Source: a virus
Virus record (IMG/VR): IMGVR_UViG_3300033571_018728
Location: 1 to 27,051 of that record
Direction: 5' to 3' (one strand)
Length of the DNA stretch: 27,051 nucleotides
In this document: piece by piece, positions 1-8,305 of the stretch
Layout of the letters: each line of letters opens with the position of its first letter
Position numbering within the stretch: position 1 is the first letter of the stretch
Notes under the pieces: generated by a model
What the model saw: the letters and a program-made list of their open reading frames with translations, nothing else
The model's database searches: none
What the model was told of the DNA's origin: nothing
Program-made: the position numbers and the translations under genes

Positions 1-1
1 T

Positions 2-1963
2 AGAGTTTTCCAAGAAATTTTTTATTTAGCGTTATCCGGTTGCGGATTTGGTGGTGGATTATTAATTCCTTTTGTAAACAACTTAAGCAAATTACAAAAA
101 AGAACATTAGGTACTAAAACATTCTACATAGAAGATTCTATTGAAGGATGGTCAAATGCCTTAGGGGTTCTAATGTCATCTTATTTTGTTGACGAGCAAC
201 CTTTCCCTGAATATGCTGGTTATGAAATTAAATTTGATTATTCATTTATCAGAGAAAAAGGCGCATTTATCAGTGGTGGTTTTAAAGCTCCTGGACCTGA
301 AGGATTAAAACAATCATTAGAAAAAATTGAAACACTCATTGAGAAGTGGATTACAAATGAAGGAGAAAAAATCAGACCAATTTTAGCGTTTGATATTATT
401 TGTCACTCAGCAGATGCAGTATTATCAGGAGGCGTAAGACGTTCGGCATTGAACATGATTGTTGACCCTAATGACTCTGAAATGATTCATGCTAAGACAG
501 GCAACTGGAGAATGGAAAACCCACAAAGAGGTCGTAGTAATAACTCAGTTTTATTATTAAGAAGTGAAGTTAATAAAGAACAATTTAATTACTTAGTACA
601 ATTAAATGACGGAGCAAATGATATTGGTTTTGTTTTTGCAAACAGTTGGTTTGACATGTTCAACCCATGTTTTGAGATTTTAAAAATACCAGTATTAGAT
701 ACTATTGATTTTGGTAAAATTAAGTATGACGAGGTAGAACAATATGTTAAAGATAACAAATATAAGTTTGGTATACAAGGTTGTAACCTATCAGAAATCA
801 ATGCTGAAAAAGCAACAACAAAAGAGAAGTTTCTTAAAGCTTGTAGAGATGCATCTATTTTAGGTACATTACAAGCAGGTTACACAGACTTCCCTTATTT
901 AGGTGAAACAAGTAAAGCTATTTTCGAAAGAGAAGCGTTATTAGGTGTTAGTATTACAGGTTGGATGAATAATCCTAAATTATTTAATGCTGAATTATTA
1001 GAAGAAGGTGCTAAAGTTGTTAAGGACGTGAACAAAGAGGTTGCTGCTGTAATAGGTATTAACCAAGCGGCAAGAACAACATGTGTTAAACCATCAGGTA
1101 ACGCATCTGTTGTATTAGGAACTGCATCAGGTATTCACCCGGAGCATTCTGAAAAGTATTTCCGTATTATGCAATTAAATAAAGAAAGTAATACAGCAAA
1201 ATGGTTAGAAGAAAATATGGCATTCTTATTAGAAGAAAGCGTATGGTCATCAACTAAGAGTGATTATGTCGTATTCGTACCAGTTGAAAATCCAAAAGTT
1301 GGTTTATTCAAAAAAGACATGAAGGGTATTAAACACTTAGAATTAATTAAGTTAGTTCAACAACATTGGGTAAACGCGGGTACAAATCCTGAGTTGTGTG
1401 CTTACATGCCTGTTAACCATAACACGTCTTGTACGGTTATTATTGATGACAAAGACGCGATTGTTGAATACATTTGGGAACAAAGAGACTTCTTTACTGC
1501 AGTTAGCTTTATGTCAGATTATGGTGATAAAGACTTTAACCAAGCTCCATTCACTTCAGTACTAAATCTTGATGAATTAGTTGAAACATATGGTAAAGGT
1601 TCGGTATTAGCTTCAGGATTGATTATTGATGGTTTACATTATTTTAATCAAAACCTATGGTTAGCAACAGAACATTTACTTGACGACACAATTCCGGTTA
1701 CAGGAACAAGAGAGCAAGTTTTATTGAAGAAATACTGGATTTCAAGAGCGAAGAAATTTGCAAAGAATTACTTTAAAGGTGATTTGAAGAAAATGGTATA
1801 CTGCTTAAAAGATGTTCATTTGTTCTATAAGTGGGAAACAATTACTCGTCAATTTAAAGAAGTTAACTTCGGCGAAATTTTAGATAAACCACAATATAAG
1901 AACATCTCAGATTTTGCAGCTCAAGCTTGTAGTGGTGCTTCTTGCGACGTAACAAGTATATAA
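2..1963 (+). CDS. nrdJ: Adenosylcobalamin-dependent class II ribonucleotide reductase (NrdJ/RTPR type), 5'-truncated
   Basis: This enzyme reduces ribonucleotides to deoxyribonucleotides with a B12-derived radical and would supply dNTPs during infection. The reading frame is open from base 2 with no stop, so the gene starts outside the window. About 653 residues are visible against 739 in Lactobacillus leichmannii RTPR, so roughly 90 N-terminal residues are missing. Numbering from the ATG at 173, the active-site motif NPCFE has Asn164, thiyl Cys166 and Glu168. Cys204 in QGCNLSEI matches the second redox cysteine. GGVRRSA, SNNSV, TTCVKPSGN and TSCTVII match conserved RTPR blocks. The C-terminal CSGASC (586-591) is the CX4C shuttle pair. 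The partner of Cys204 (C119 of RTPR) lies upstream of the window. The stop overlaps the next start as TAATG. Family assignment is secure; the ATG at 173 is internal. Confidence 0.95.
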   Translation, partial: RVFQEIFYLALSGCGFGGGLLIPFVNNLSKLQKRTLGTKTFYIEDSIEGWSNALGVLMSSYFVDEQPFPEYAGYEIKFDYSFIREKGAFISGGFKAPGPEGLKQSLEKIETLIEKWITNEGEKIRPILAFDIICHSADAVLSGGVRRSALNMIVDPNDSEMIHAKTGNWRMENPQRGRSNNSVLLLRSEVNKEQFNYLVQLNDGANDIGFVFANSWFDMFNPCFEILKIPVLDTIDFGKIKYDEVEQYVKDNKYKFGIQGCNLSEINAEKATTKEKFLKACRDASILGTLQAGYTDFPYLGETSKAIFEREALLGVSITGWMNNPKLFNAELLEEGAKVVKDVNKEVAAVIGINQAARTTCVKPSGNASVVLGTASGIHPEHSEKYFRIMQLNKESNTAKWLEENMAFLLEESVWSSTKSDYVVFVPVENPKVGLFKKDMKGIKHLELIKLVQQHWVNAGTNPELCAYMPVNHNTSCTVIIDDKDAIVEYIWEQRDFFTAVSFMSDYGDKDFNQAPFTSVLNLDELVETYGKGSVLASGLIIDGLHYFNQNLWLATEHLLDDTIPVTGTREQVLLKKYWISRAKKFAKNYFKGDLKKMVYCLKDVHLFYKWETITRQFKEVNFGEILDKPQYKNISDFAAQACSGASCDVTSI

Positions 1964-2127
1964 TGACAGAAGGGGTTGATTACATTATAGAGGAGGGGTC
2001 AGGACTAATGGTTCTGACTTCTCTTTTTTTATTAAAAAGAGGGTATTGCTGCGGTAATAAATGTCAAAATTGTCCCTATGAACCAATTCACATAAAGGGA
2101 AATATAAAACCAAAAGAAGATACATAA
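1963..2127 (+). CDS. DUF5522-like Cys-rich mini-protein
   Basis: This is a 54-residue protein with Cys29, Cys30, Cys34 and Cys37 in the block LKRGYCCGNKCQNCPYEP. That block is the hallmark of the DUF5522 family of small proteins, which I know mainly from Bacteroidota and which has no established function. The cysteine spacing suggests a metal site or a redox site. I chose the ATG at 1963 because it overlaps the RNR stop as TAATG, the same coupling used at six other junctions here; an upstream TTG at 1942 would lie inside the RNR gene. A short hydrophobic run (LMVLTSLFLL, 15-24) precedes the cysteines, as is usual for the family. Being coupled to the RNR, it may help that enzyme, for example as a reductant or metal carrier, but that is inference only. 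Confidence 0.8.
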   Translation: MTEGVDYIIEEGSGLMVLTSLFLLKRGYCCGNKCQNCPYEPIHIKGNIKPKEDT

Positions 2128-2145
2128 CCATTTTATGAATTATTA

Positions 2146-2153
2146 TATTTATA
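2146..2153 (+). promoter_or_regulatory. TATTTATA motif before gp25 gene
   Basis: The exact octamer TATTTATA ends 3 nt before the ATG at 2157. It is one of seven exact copies placed just upstream of genes that are not overlapped by their neighbour. It is either a promoter core or a translation-start signal; no Shine-Dalgarno sequence is present. Confidence 0.5.
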
Positions 2154-2156
2154 GAT

Positions 2157-2606
2157 ATGGCTACATATGGTATCGATTTCCCATTCAGGGATTCATTAAA
2201 GGGTGATTATCTAGGAATGACAGAAACTCCTGAGAGAGAAGTAAGAGCGAATCTAATTCACTTACTACTTACTAGAAGGGGAAGTAGATATTATTTACCA
2301 GACTTTGGTACTAGATTATATGAATTTATATTTGACCAAAATGATATAATTACATTCAATTTGATTGAAGATGAAATTAGAACATCGGTTAAAACATACA
2401 TACCAAATCTAGATATAAACACAATACAAGTAATGTCAGCTGAAGATGACCCATCGGAAGTTAAAACCTTTAACCAAGATGAAGATGAACGTTTATTCAG
2501 AGTTTCAGACGCATCAAATAAACCATACACAGCAAAAGTTAAAATTGACTATACAGTTAATAACGGAGCATTTTCAACTTCTGATTTTATAATAATTAAT
2601 ATATAA
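2157..2606 (+). CDS. gp25: Baseplate wedge protein, T4 gp25-like (GPW/gp25 family)
   Basis: This is a 149-residue structural protein of the tail baseplate wedge, where gp25 forms part of the inner core that attaches to the sheath. The family signature is clear at residues 26-60: an Arg-rich helix (EREVRANLIHLLLTRRGSR) followed by YLPDFGTRLYEFIFD, matching the conserved 'LL..RpGER...PdFGt.L...lFe' pattern. Its length is normal for the family (132 residues in T4). The gene is preceded by a 29-nt gap carrying TATTTATA and overlaps the gp6-like gene by one base (TAATG), so the two baseplate proteins are probably translationally coupled. The order gp25-gp6 is common in myoviruses. Confidence 0.92.
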   Translation: MATYGIDFPFRDSLKGDYLGMTETPEREVRANLIHLLLTRRGSRYYLPDFGTRLYEFIFDQNDIITFNLIEDEIRTSVKTYIPNLDINTIQVMSAEDDPSEVKTFNQDEDERLFRVSDASNKPYTAKVKIDYTVNNGAFSTSDFIIINI

Positions 2607-4438
2607 TGGCTAAAAAAATAACATACGGAGTAAGAGATTTCGCTAGTTTAAGAAATGAATTGGTTAGTTTTACTAAACAATATTACCCAGACCTAGTTCA
2701 AAATTTTAATGACGCTTCAATTTATTCGGTTTTACTGGATATAAATGCTGCTGTTGCAGATAACTTACACTTTCATATTGATAGAGTATGGCAGGAAACA
2801 ATGCTAGATTTTGCACAGCAAAAACAATCATTATTTCATATTGCAAAAACTTATGGTATTAAAATACCAGGTGTTAGACCATCAGTAGCATTATGTGATT
2901 TTTCAATTGATGTACCAGTAAAAGGTGATAAAGAAGATGAAAGTTATTTAGGTGTGTTAAGATCAGGTGCACAGATTTCTGGTGGAGGACAAATTTTTGA
3001 AACCATTGATGATATTGATTTTGCTAATCCATTTAATAGTAAGGGGGAGCCAAACAGAATTAAAATCCCAAATTTTGATGCAAATAACAAATTAACAAAA
3101 TATACAATTACAAAAAGAGAAGCTGTTGTTAATGGTGTTACAAAAATATTTAGAAGAGTAATTACAGACGTAGACCAAAAACCATTTTTGAAAATTTATT
3201 TACCAGAACAGAATGTTTTAGGTGTTACTTCAATTATACATAAGGACGGAACAACATTTTTCTCTAATCCAACTTATTCTGAATTTGCGGACGACACAAA
3301 TAAATGGTACGAAGTAAAATCATTGATTGAAGATAAAGTATTTGTTACAAATCCAACAGCAGTTTCAGATACTGCAAATTTTAAAGCTGGTACATATAAA
3401 TCGATAACTAAAAAATTTGTAACAGAATACACCCCTGAAAATTATTTTTCAGTGACATTTGGTTCAGGTAATGTAAATCCAATGGATAACTTGGATAACT
3501 ACATAACCGGTGACATGAAAGTTAGTTTAGCTTCATATCTTAATAACATGTCTTTAGGTGAAATACCTAGAGGTGGTACTACTTTATTTATAAAATACAG
3601 AGTTGGTGGCGGAAAGGAAACGAATCTAGGTATTAACGTTATCAATAGCGTAGATTCATTAGAATTTATTGTTAATGGTAAAAACACAACAACAAACACA
3701 CAAGTAATAAACTCACTTCGAGTTACAAATATAACACCAGCAGTTGGTGGTGCAGACCAACCTACAATCGAAGAAATTCGTAATATGGTGGCATATAATT
3801 TTGCGGCACAAAATAGAGCGGTAACATTAAATGATTATAAATCATTAATTGAAAACATGCCATCAACATATGGTGCACCGGCTAAAGTAAATGTGATGGA
3901 AGAAGACAATAAGGTAAAAATAAAATTATTATCTTATGATGAAAACGGAAATCTAACTAACTTAGTATCTAACACATTGAAAAACAATATTCTAGATTTT
4001 CTTTCTGAACACAAAATGATAAATGATTTTATTGACATTGCAAGCGGTGAAGTAATTGACATGAGTCTAGAAATTGATTTAGCGGTAAACAAAAATGAAA
4101 ATCAAACAGACATTATTCAATCAGTAATTGAAAATGTTACAAGATATTTTGATTATGGTAGGAGAAAAATGGGAGACCCACTTTTAGTTGGTGGATTAAA
4201 TAATATCATTGGTAATGTTAGCGGAGTTGAAAATGTAATCGAGATTCGTGTTTATAACCTTATCGGTGGTCAATATTCATCAGCACAAGTGGCTCAACGA
4301 TATAAGGACGTTCAAACTAAAGAAATTCAACAATTGGATAATACGATATATATGAAGTCAAATCAGATATTTCAAATTAGATTTCCAAACAAAGATATTA
4401 AAGTAAGGGTTAAGACTTTAGGAACCACTACATTTTAA
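2606..4438 (+). CDS. gp6: Baseplate wedge protein, T4 gp6-like (baseplate J family)
   Basis: This 610-residue protein (T4 gp6 has 660) is predicted to form the dimeric wedge ring of the baseplate. The N-terminus carries the gp6/baseplate-J pattern: FASLRNELVSFTKQYYPD, then FNDASIYSVLLDINAAVADNL, then an Ala-rich helix ending in AKTYGIKIPG (about residues 12-92). The middle shows beta-rich sequence, and about 385-420 contains PTIEEIRNMVAYNFAAQNRAV followed by LNDYKSLIE, the conserved 'iR..A...f.aq.RaVT..DY' block of baseplate J proteins. The start at 2606 overlaps the gp25-like stop as TAATG. The gene is followed by a 54-nt gap. The assignment is confident from motifs and synteny. Confidence 0.9.
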   Translation: MAKKITYGVRDFASLRNELVSFTKQYYPDLVQNFNDASIYSVLLDINAAVADNLHFHIDRVWQETMLDFAQQKQSLFHIAKTYGIKIPGVRPSVALCDFSIDVPVKGDKEDESYLGVLRSGAQISGGGQIFETIDDIDFANPFNSKGEPNRIKIPNFDANNKLTKYTITKREAVVNGVTKIFRRVITDVDQKPFLKIYLPEQNVLGVTSIIHKDGTTFFSNPTYSEFADDTNKWYEVKSLIEDKVFVTNPTAVSDTANFKAGTYKSITKKFVTEYTPENYFSVTFGSGNVNPMDNLDNYITGDMKVSLASYLNNMSLGEIPRGGTTLFIKYRVGGGKETNLGINVINSVDSLEFIVNGKNTTTNTQVINSLRVTNITPAVGGADQPTIEEIRNMVAYNFAAQNRAVTLNDYKSLIENMPSTYGAPAKVNVMEEDNKVKIKLLSYDENGNLTNLVSNTLKNNILDFLSEHKMINDFIDIASGEVIDMSLEIDLAVNKNENQTDIIQSVIENVTRYFDYGRRKMGDPLLVGGLNNIIGNVSGVENVIEIRVYNLIGGQYSSAQVAQRYKDVQTKEIQQLDNTIYMKSNQIFQIRFPNKDIKVRVKTLGTTTF

Positions 4439-4478
4439 TTGAATTTTTAGTTATAATAGTAGAAAATCATATAGTTTC

Positions 4479-4486
4479 TATTTATT
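4479..4486 (+). promoter_or_regulatory. TATTTATT motif (one mismatch to TATTTATA) before large baseplate gene
   Basis: TATTTATT lies 6 nt before the ATG at 4493 and differs by one base from the motif found before seven other genes. A weak 6-bp inverted repeat (TAGAAA at 4460-4465, TTTCTA at 4475-4480) overlaps its left end. Confidence 0.3.
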
Positions 4487-4492
4487 ATAAGA

Positions 4493-7400
4493 ATGCAAAA
4501 ACACAGGATTTCAACAAATTTAGGGAAAGACCAAAAGGTAACCGTCGAATTGAAACAAGATTTCGATGTCCTTGAGATTTTATCATTAAAATTTTCACAA
4601 GAACAAGTTTACACTTCAGGATGTGCTGATTATGGCGTTATTTGCGGAAGGGTAACAGCGAATAATGGTTTTGGTATTGGTAATGCCAAAGTGTCTATTT
4701 TTGTGCCGTTGGACGACGCTGACGCTGATGACCCGGTTATATCTACATTATATCCATATAAAGAATATAATGACAAAAACGCTGATGGTTATCGCTATAA
4801 CCTATTACCAGCTAGACAACAACATGGTGGACACACAGCAACAGGAACATTTTTCGACCAATCAGATATATTAGAAAAAGAAGCAGTTTTAGAAGTGTAT
4901 GAAAAATATTACAACTACACTGTAAAAACAAATGATGCTGGTGACTTTATGATTTGGGGGGTACCAACCGGAAACCATCAATTACATGTTGACATTGACT
5001 TATCTGATATTGGTTGTTTTTCATTAAGACCACAAGATTTAATTAGATTAGGAAGAAGTGTTGATAACTTTAAAAATAATTACACATTTAAATCTTCCGA
5101 TGATTTAGATTCACTACCACAAGTCGTTTCTTTTGATAGAAATATTGAAGTATATCCTTTTTGGGGTAATGAAAGTTTATGCGAAATTGCAATTACAAGA
5201 GCAGATTTTGACACATCAGAATTGGGTATTAGAATACAACCAAACGCATATGTGATTGGAGGAATCTATACTGATACCGGTAAAAACGCAATTAATAAGA
5301 ATTGCAGCCCAAGAGCAAAAATGGGTAGAAAATGTGACCTAACTTCAAAGTCAGGTAAAATTGAGGTAATTAGATTTACAACACATAGGGATGAACAAAG
5401 TAGACCATATCTACAATACCTTCCACTTGATGAAGATATTCAAGATGATGGTGGATTTGTTTTACCACTACCAATGAACATGGATTATGTTGTGACTAAT
5501 GAATTTGGTGAAAATGAAATAACTAATGACCCAAACAAAGGTGTACCAACATCAGGATGTTATCGTTTTAGAATTAATTTAAACGATAATGAATTGTCAA
5601 GAGCAAGATTAAATGCTGATTACTTAATACCCAATATTCGAGAATATCAAAATGATATTGATAGTTCATATTATTTTGGTACAGAATGGAGTGGTTATCC
5701 ACAAAATGCTGTGAGCACTAATTCTGATTATGGTATTTTATATAATCAGAATGGTGAATATTACCCTAGAGATTATTTTTATAGATTTACATATAATAAA
5801 GTTTATACCGTATCATCATTACAATCTTCATATGTTAATAACGGAGTGTTCGGTAAAAATAAGTACATAGGCTTAAAAGAATTAGTGCCAAGCGAAGAAG
5901 AGGATTGTACTGAAAACTTAACACCACCAGTTAACTTTGGAACTAGAAATTATACATTCACATTATTAATTGCAGATTTTTTATTGGCCTTAGATTTTAT
6001 TATAAAATGGATTGTGTTACAAGCATTAAATTTTTTAGTAAAAGACGTTTTAGGACCTTTAGGTGAGTTGTTAATTGATTATGGTGCAAAAAGTGCAGGT
6101 AGAGGTTTGAGAAGGTCCACAAGTTTATTACAAGTTAACAATACCTCAAAGTTATCGTTAATAAATTATCCCGAATGTGAAGAATGTTCAACTGAGGATA
6201 TTGTTGTCGGCGGAGGTGGTGACACTACACCATTGGTTAATTGTAAAGTGGCGGAAATTAGATTAACTGGTATCACAACTAATTCTTTTGATAGAATCAT
6301 AACGTTAGGTAATAGTATTACTAATATAACAGGGTCAACAGGTAACACATATTGTTTAAGTCAAGGCGCAACTGCGGTTAACGATTTTTCAGAATTGACA
6401 GCAGATCAAACTCTATATGCACTTCAATTTGGAGATAGGGTAATGCTCCTTGATCCATCATCGGGTGGTTCATATATCTATGAAGACGCTGGTGTTTTCA
6501 AATTGAATGATAGAGATTTTCTTTTTAATCAAAATATTGGGTATACTGTTAGCGTAAGAAAAATTGGTGTGTTTGAAACAGACCCAGTATCTAATACGTT
6601 ACTAGAAGACGCGTGTAAACTTTATGATACGTTATATAACGAATCTTTAGCTACAGGTTATTTTGTTACGTCTGGTACATCAAGAATATATAAAGCAACT
6701 CTTTCTGCAGGCGATAATGTAGAAGCCACATTACTAGCTGGAAACGTAAGTGGTGTTACAGGAACAGCACCATATGGCCCTCCGATAAATGGTTTAGCAC
6801 AATGTAGAGATATGGAAAGTGAGGTTTTTTATCTTCATACGGCAACACCTAGTAAAAGAAGTGAATTTGCAAATGGAGTATTTTATATTGTACCAGGTAC
6901 ACAATCATCAGCAAGGTTAACAAATGTTCTATACGAATATTACAGAAGAAAAAGAGTCGGAAAATTATTTTGTGGTGGAATTGTTAACTATAGTTTTATT
7001 GATAACTGGTTATCAGGCTCATTATACTTCTTTCAATTTAAAGCAAAAAATGTTACTAGTGGAGTTGAAACAGCTATAAAGTATTGCAGGAATGTTGTGA
7101 GATACGTTGCAGACCAAAATAGATTTTATTATCGTTCAGCATTTTCTAATAGTAATGGAACAACATTTACAAGACAAAACAATACAATTGGTTATCCAAC
7201 AACTTTTGTTGATTTAGGTCCAAGAGATGAATTTATAAAAGAAATTTGTGTTGATAAAAATTTAGACCCAAACTGTTCTGTTTCACGTTCAATTGGTGCA
7301 ACATCATTTAAAAGTTTTGGTGAGTTAATGGGTCTAGCAATTAACTACAGATTGGATGTTAGTAATAATACATTTGGTGTCGATAACTTTTTTGATAACA

Positions 7401-8305
7401 GGGGGTTTCCACAATTTACGGGTGTAACATTTAGTAACGTTTTTAACGGAGATTTATTACAATTAATTTCAATTAATAATGAGGCCGGAATTGAAGAGTT
7501 TGATTTACAAAATCCGAAATATATTGGGTATTCATATCAATTTTTAGACCCCGATTTATACCCACAAGTTTTTTATAAGAATTATGTGAATTCAGATAAT
7601 AAAGGATATCCAGGTCCTTTACCGGTTACTTTAGAATTAGACGAGGATGGGTTCAGAATTAGAACTTGTTTAAATGAACCGGGTAGGTTAACTGAGTCAT
7701 CACAAAAAGTACCATTTTATTTATGGGATAAAAAAGGAACTGGATTTGGTGGTACAGACGAAGATACATCTGATAACCAATCATGGGATTACACATCAGT
7801 TCAAATACAACCATTACAAGGTATGACATATGGTTACACATTAAGCGGTAGCCCAAATAATGAGACAGACCAATACATCTTACTACCAATAACAAACACA
7901 TTTACCGGATTAACACTAAGCGGGATGAATTTAACTAATATTATTGAATTTGATAGGGTAATATCATCAGGTTCAACACACACTGAATTTAATGAAGAAT
8001 ATCCTGGGTTTACTGTTTTAAAAAGCTCATCAGATGAAGTAGATAACCCAACTAGTGGTACGTTATATATTCGTTATGGTGCAGCAGGAACTTGGCAAAA
8101 AAACCCAATTACATTGGAGGATGGTATACCATGGAACACTGGTGTTGATTTTATATTACCACAAAGAGAGGATTATTATAATGGTACAAAGCAAATACTT
8201 TCTACACCATTTCAATTTTATTTTGGACTGAAAGCCGGCAAAACAGGGCTTGATAAATTTATGGACCAATTTGGACCAAAAGGAGCATTCCCACCAGTTA
8301 ATTAA
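4493..8305 (+). CDS. Large baseplate/tail structural protein with carboxypeptidase-regulatory-like domain
   Basis: This 1270-residue protein follows the gp6-like gene, where T4 has the large wedge protein gp7 (1032 residues), so a gp7-like role is plausible, but I see no diagnostic gp7 motif. Residues about 49-170 look like a carboxypeptidase-regulatory/transthyretin-type beta-sandwich: GRVTANNGFGIGNAKVSIF, then VKTNDAGDFMIWGVPTGNHQL, interrupted by an acidic loop rich in Asp (about 73-100). Residues 488-520 form a strongly hydrophobic stretch (FTLLIADFLLALDFIIKWIV and beyond), unusual for a soluble wedge protein. A CEEC pair lies at 562-565 next to a Gly-rich linker. The C-terminal two thirds is beta-rich with many Asn, Thr and Ser. 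The stop overlaps the next start as TAATG. Structural role: fairly sure; exact identity: unknown. Confidence 0.7.
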   Translation: MQKHRISTNLGKDQKVTVELKQDFDVLEILSLKFSQEQVYTSGCADYGVICGRVTANNGFGIGNAKVSIFVPLDDADADDPVISTLYPYKEYNDKNADGYRYNLLPARQQHGGHTATGTFFDQSDILEKEAVLEVYEKYYNYTVKTNDAGDFMIWGVPTGNHQLHVDIDLSDIGCFSLRPQDLIRLGRSVDNFKNNYTFKSSDDLDSLPQVVSFDRNIEVYPFWGNESLCEIAITRADFDTSELGIRIQPNAYVIGGIYTDTGKNAINKNCSPRAKMGRKCDLTSKSGKIEVIRFTTHRDEQSRPYLQYLPLDEDIQDDGGFVLPLPMNMDYVVTNEFGENEITNDPNKGVPTSGCYRFRINLNDNELSRARLNADYLIPNIREYQNDIDSSYYFGTEWSGYPQNAVSTNSDYGILYNQNGEYYPRDYFYRFTYNKVYTVSSLQSSYVNNGVFGKNKYIGLKELVPSEEEDCTENLTPPVNFGTRNYTFTLLIADFLLALDFIIKWIVLQALNFLVKDVLGPLGELLIDYGAKSAGRGLRRSTSLLQVNNTSKLSLINYPECEECSTEDIVVGGGGDTTPLVNCKVAEIRLTGITTNSFDRIITLGNSITNITGSTGNTYCLSQGATAVNDFSELTADQTLYALQFGDRVMLLDPSSGGSYIYEDAGVFKLNDRDFLFNQNIGYTVSVRKIGVFETDPVSNTLLEDACKLYDTLYNESLATGYFVTSGTSRIYKATLSAGDNVEATLLAGNVSGVTGTAPYGPPINGLAQCRDMESEVFYLHTATPSKRSEFANGVFYIVPGTQSSARLTNVLYEYYRRKRVGKLFCGGIVNYSFIDNWLSGSLYFFQFKAKNVTSGVETAIKYCRNVVRYVADQNRFYYRSAFSNSNGTTFTRQNNTIGYPTTFVDLGPRDEFIKEICVDKNLDPNCSVSRSIGATSFKSFGELMGLAINYRLDVSNNTFGVDNFFDNRGFPQFTGVTFSNVFNGDLLQLISINNEAGIEEFDLQNPKYIGYSYQFLDPDLYPQVFYKNYVNSDNKGYPGPLPVTLELDEDGFRIRTCLNEPGRLTESSQKVPFYLWDKKGTGFGGTDEDTSDNQSWDYTSVQIQPLQGMTYGYTLSGSPNNETDQYILLPITNTFTGLTLSGMNLTNIIEFDRVISSGSTHTEFNEEYPGFTVLKSSSDEVDNPTSGTLYIRYGAAGTWQKNPITLEDGIPWNTGVDFILPQREDYYNGTKQILSTPFQFYFGLKAGKTGLDKFMDQFGPKGAFPPVN

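Noticed and set aside
668-786. Intein or insertion between the two catalytic cysteines of the RNR (38 residues apart against 11 in L. leichmannii RTPR)
   Set aside because: The extra ~27 residues have no intein motifs and are, as I recall, usual in phage-type NrdJ proteins.
1942-1962. TTG start giving a 61-residue version of the DUF5522-like protein
   Set aside because: It lies inside the RNR gene; the ATG at 1963 forms the standard TAATG overlap and leaves the family-typical length.
4460-4480. Inverted repeat TAGAAA/TTTCTA between the gp6-like and large wedge genes as a terminator
   Set aside because: It has only 6 AT-rich base pairs, a 9-nt loop and no T run; too weak to call.
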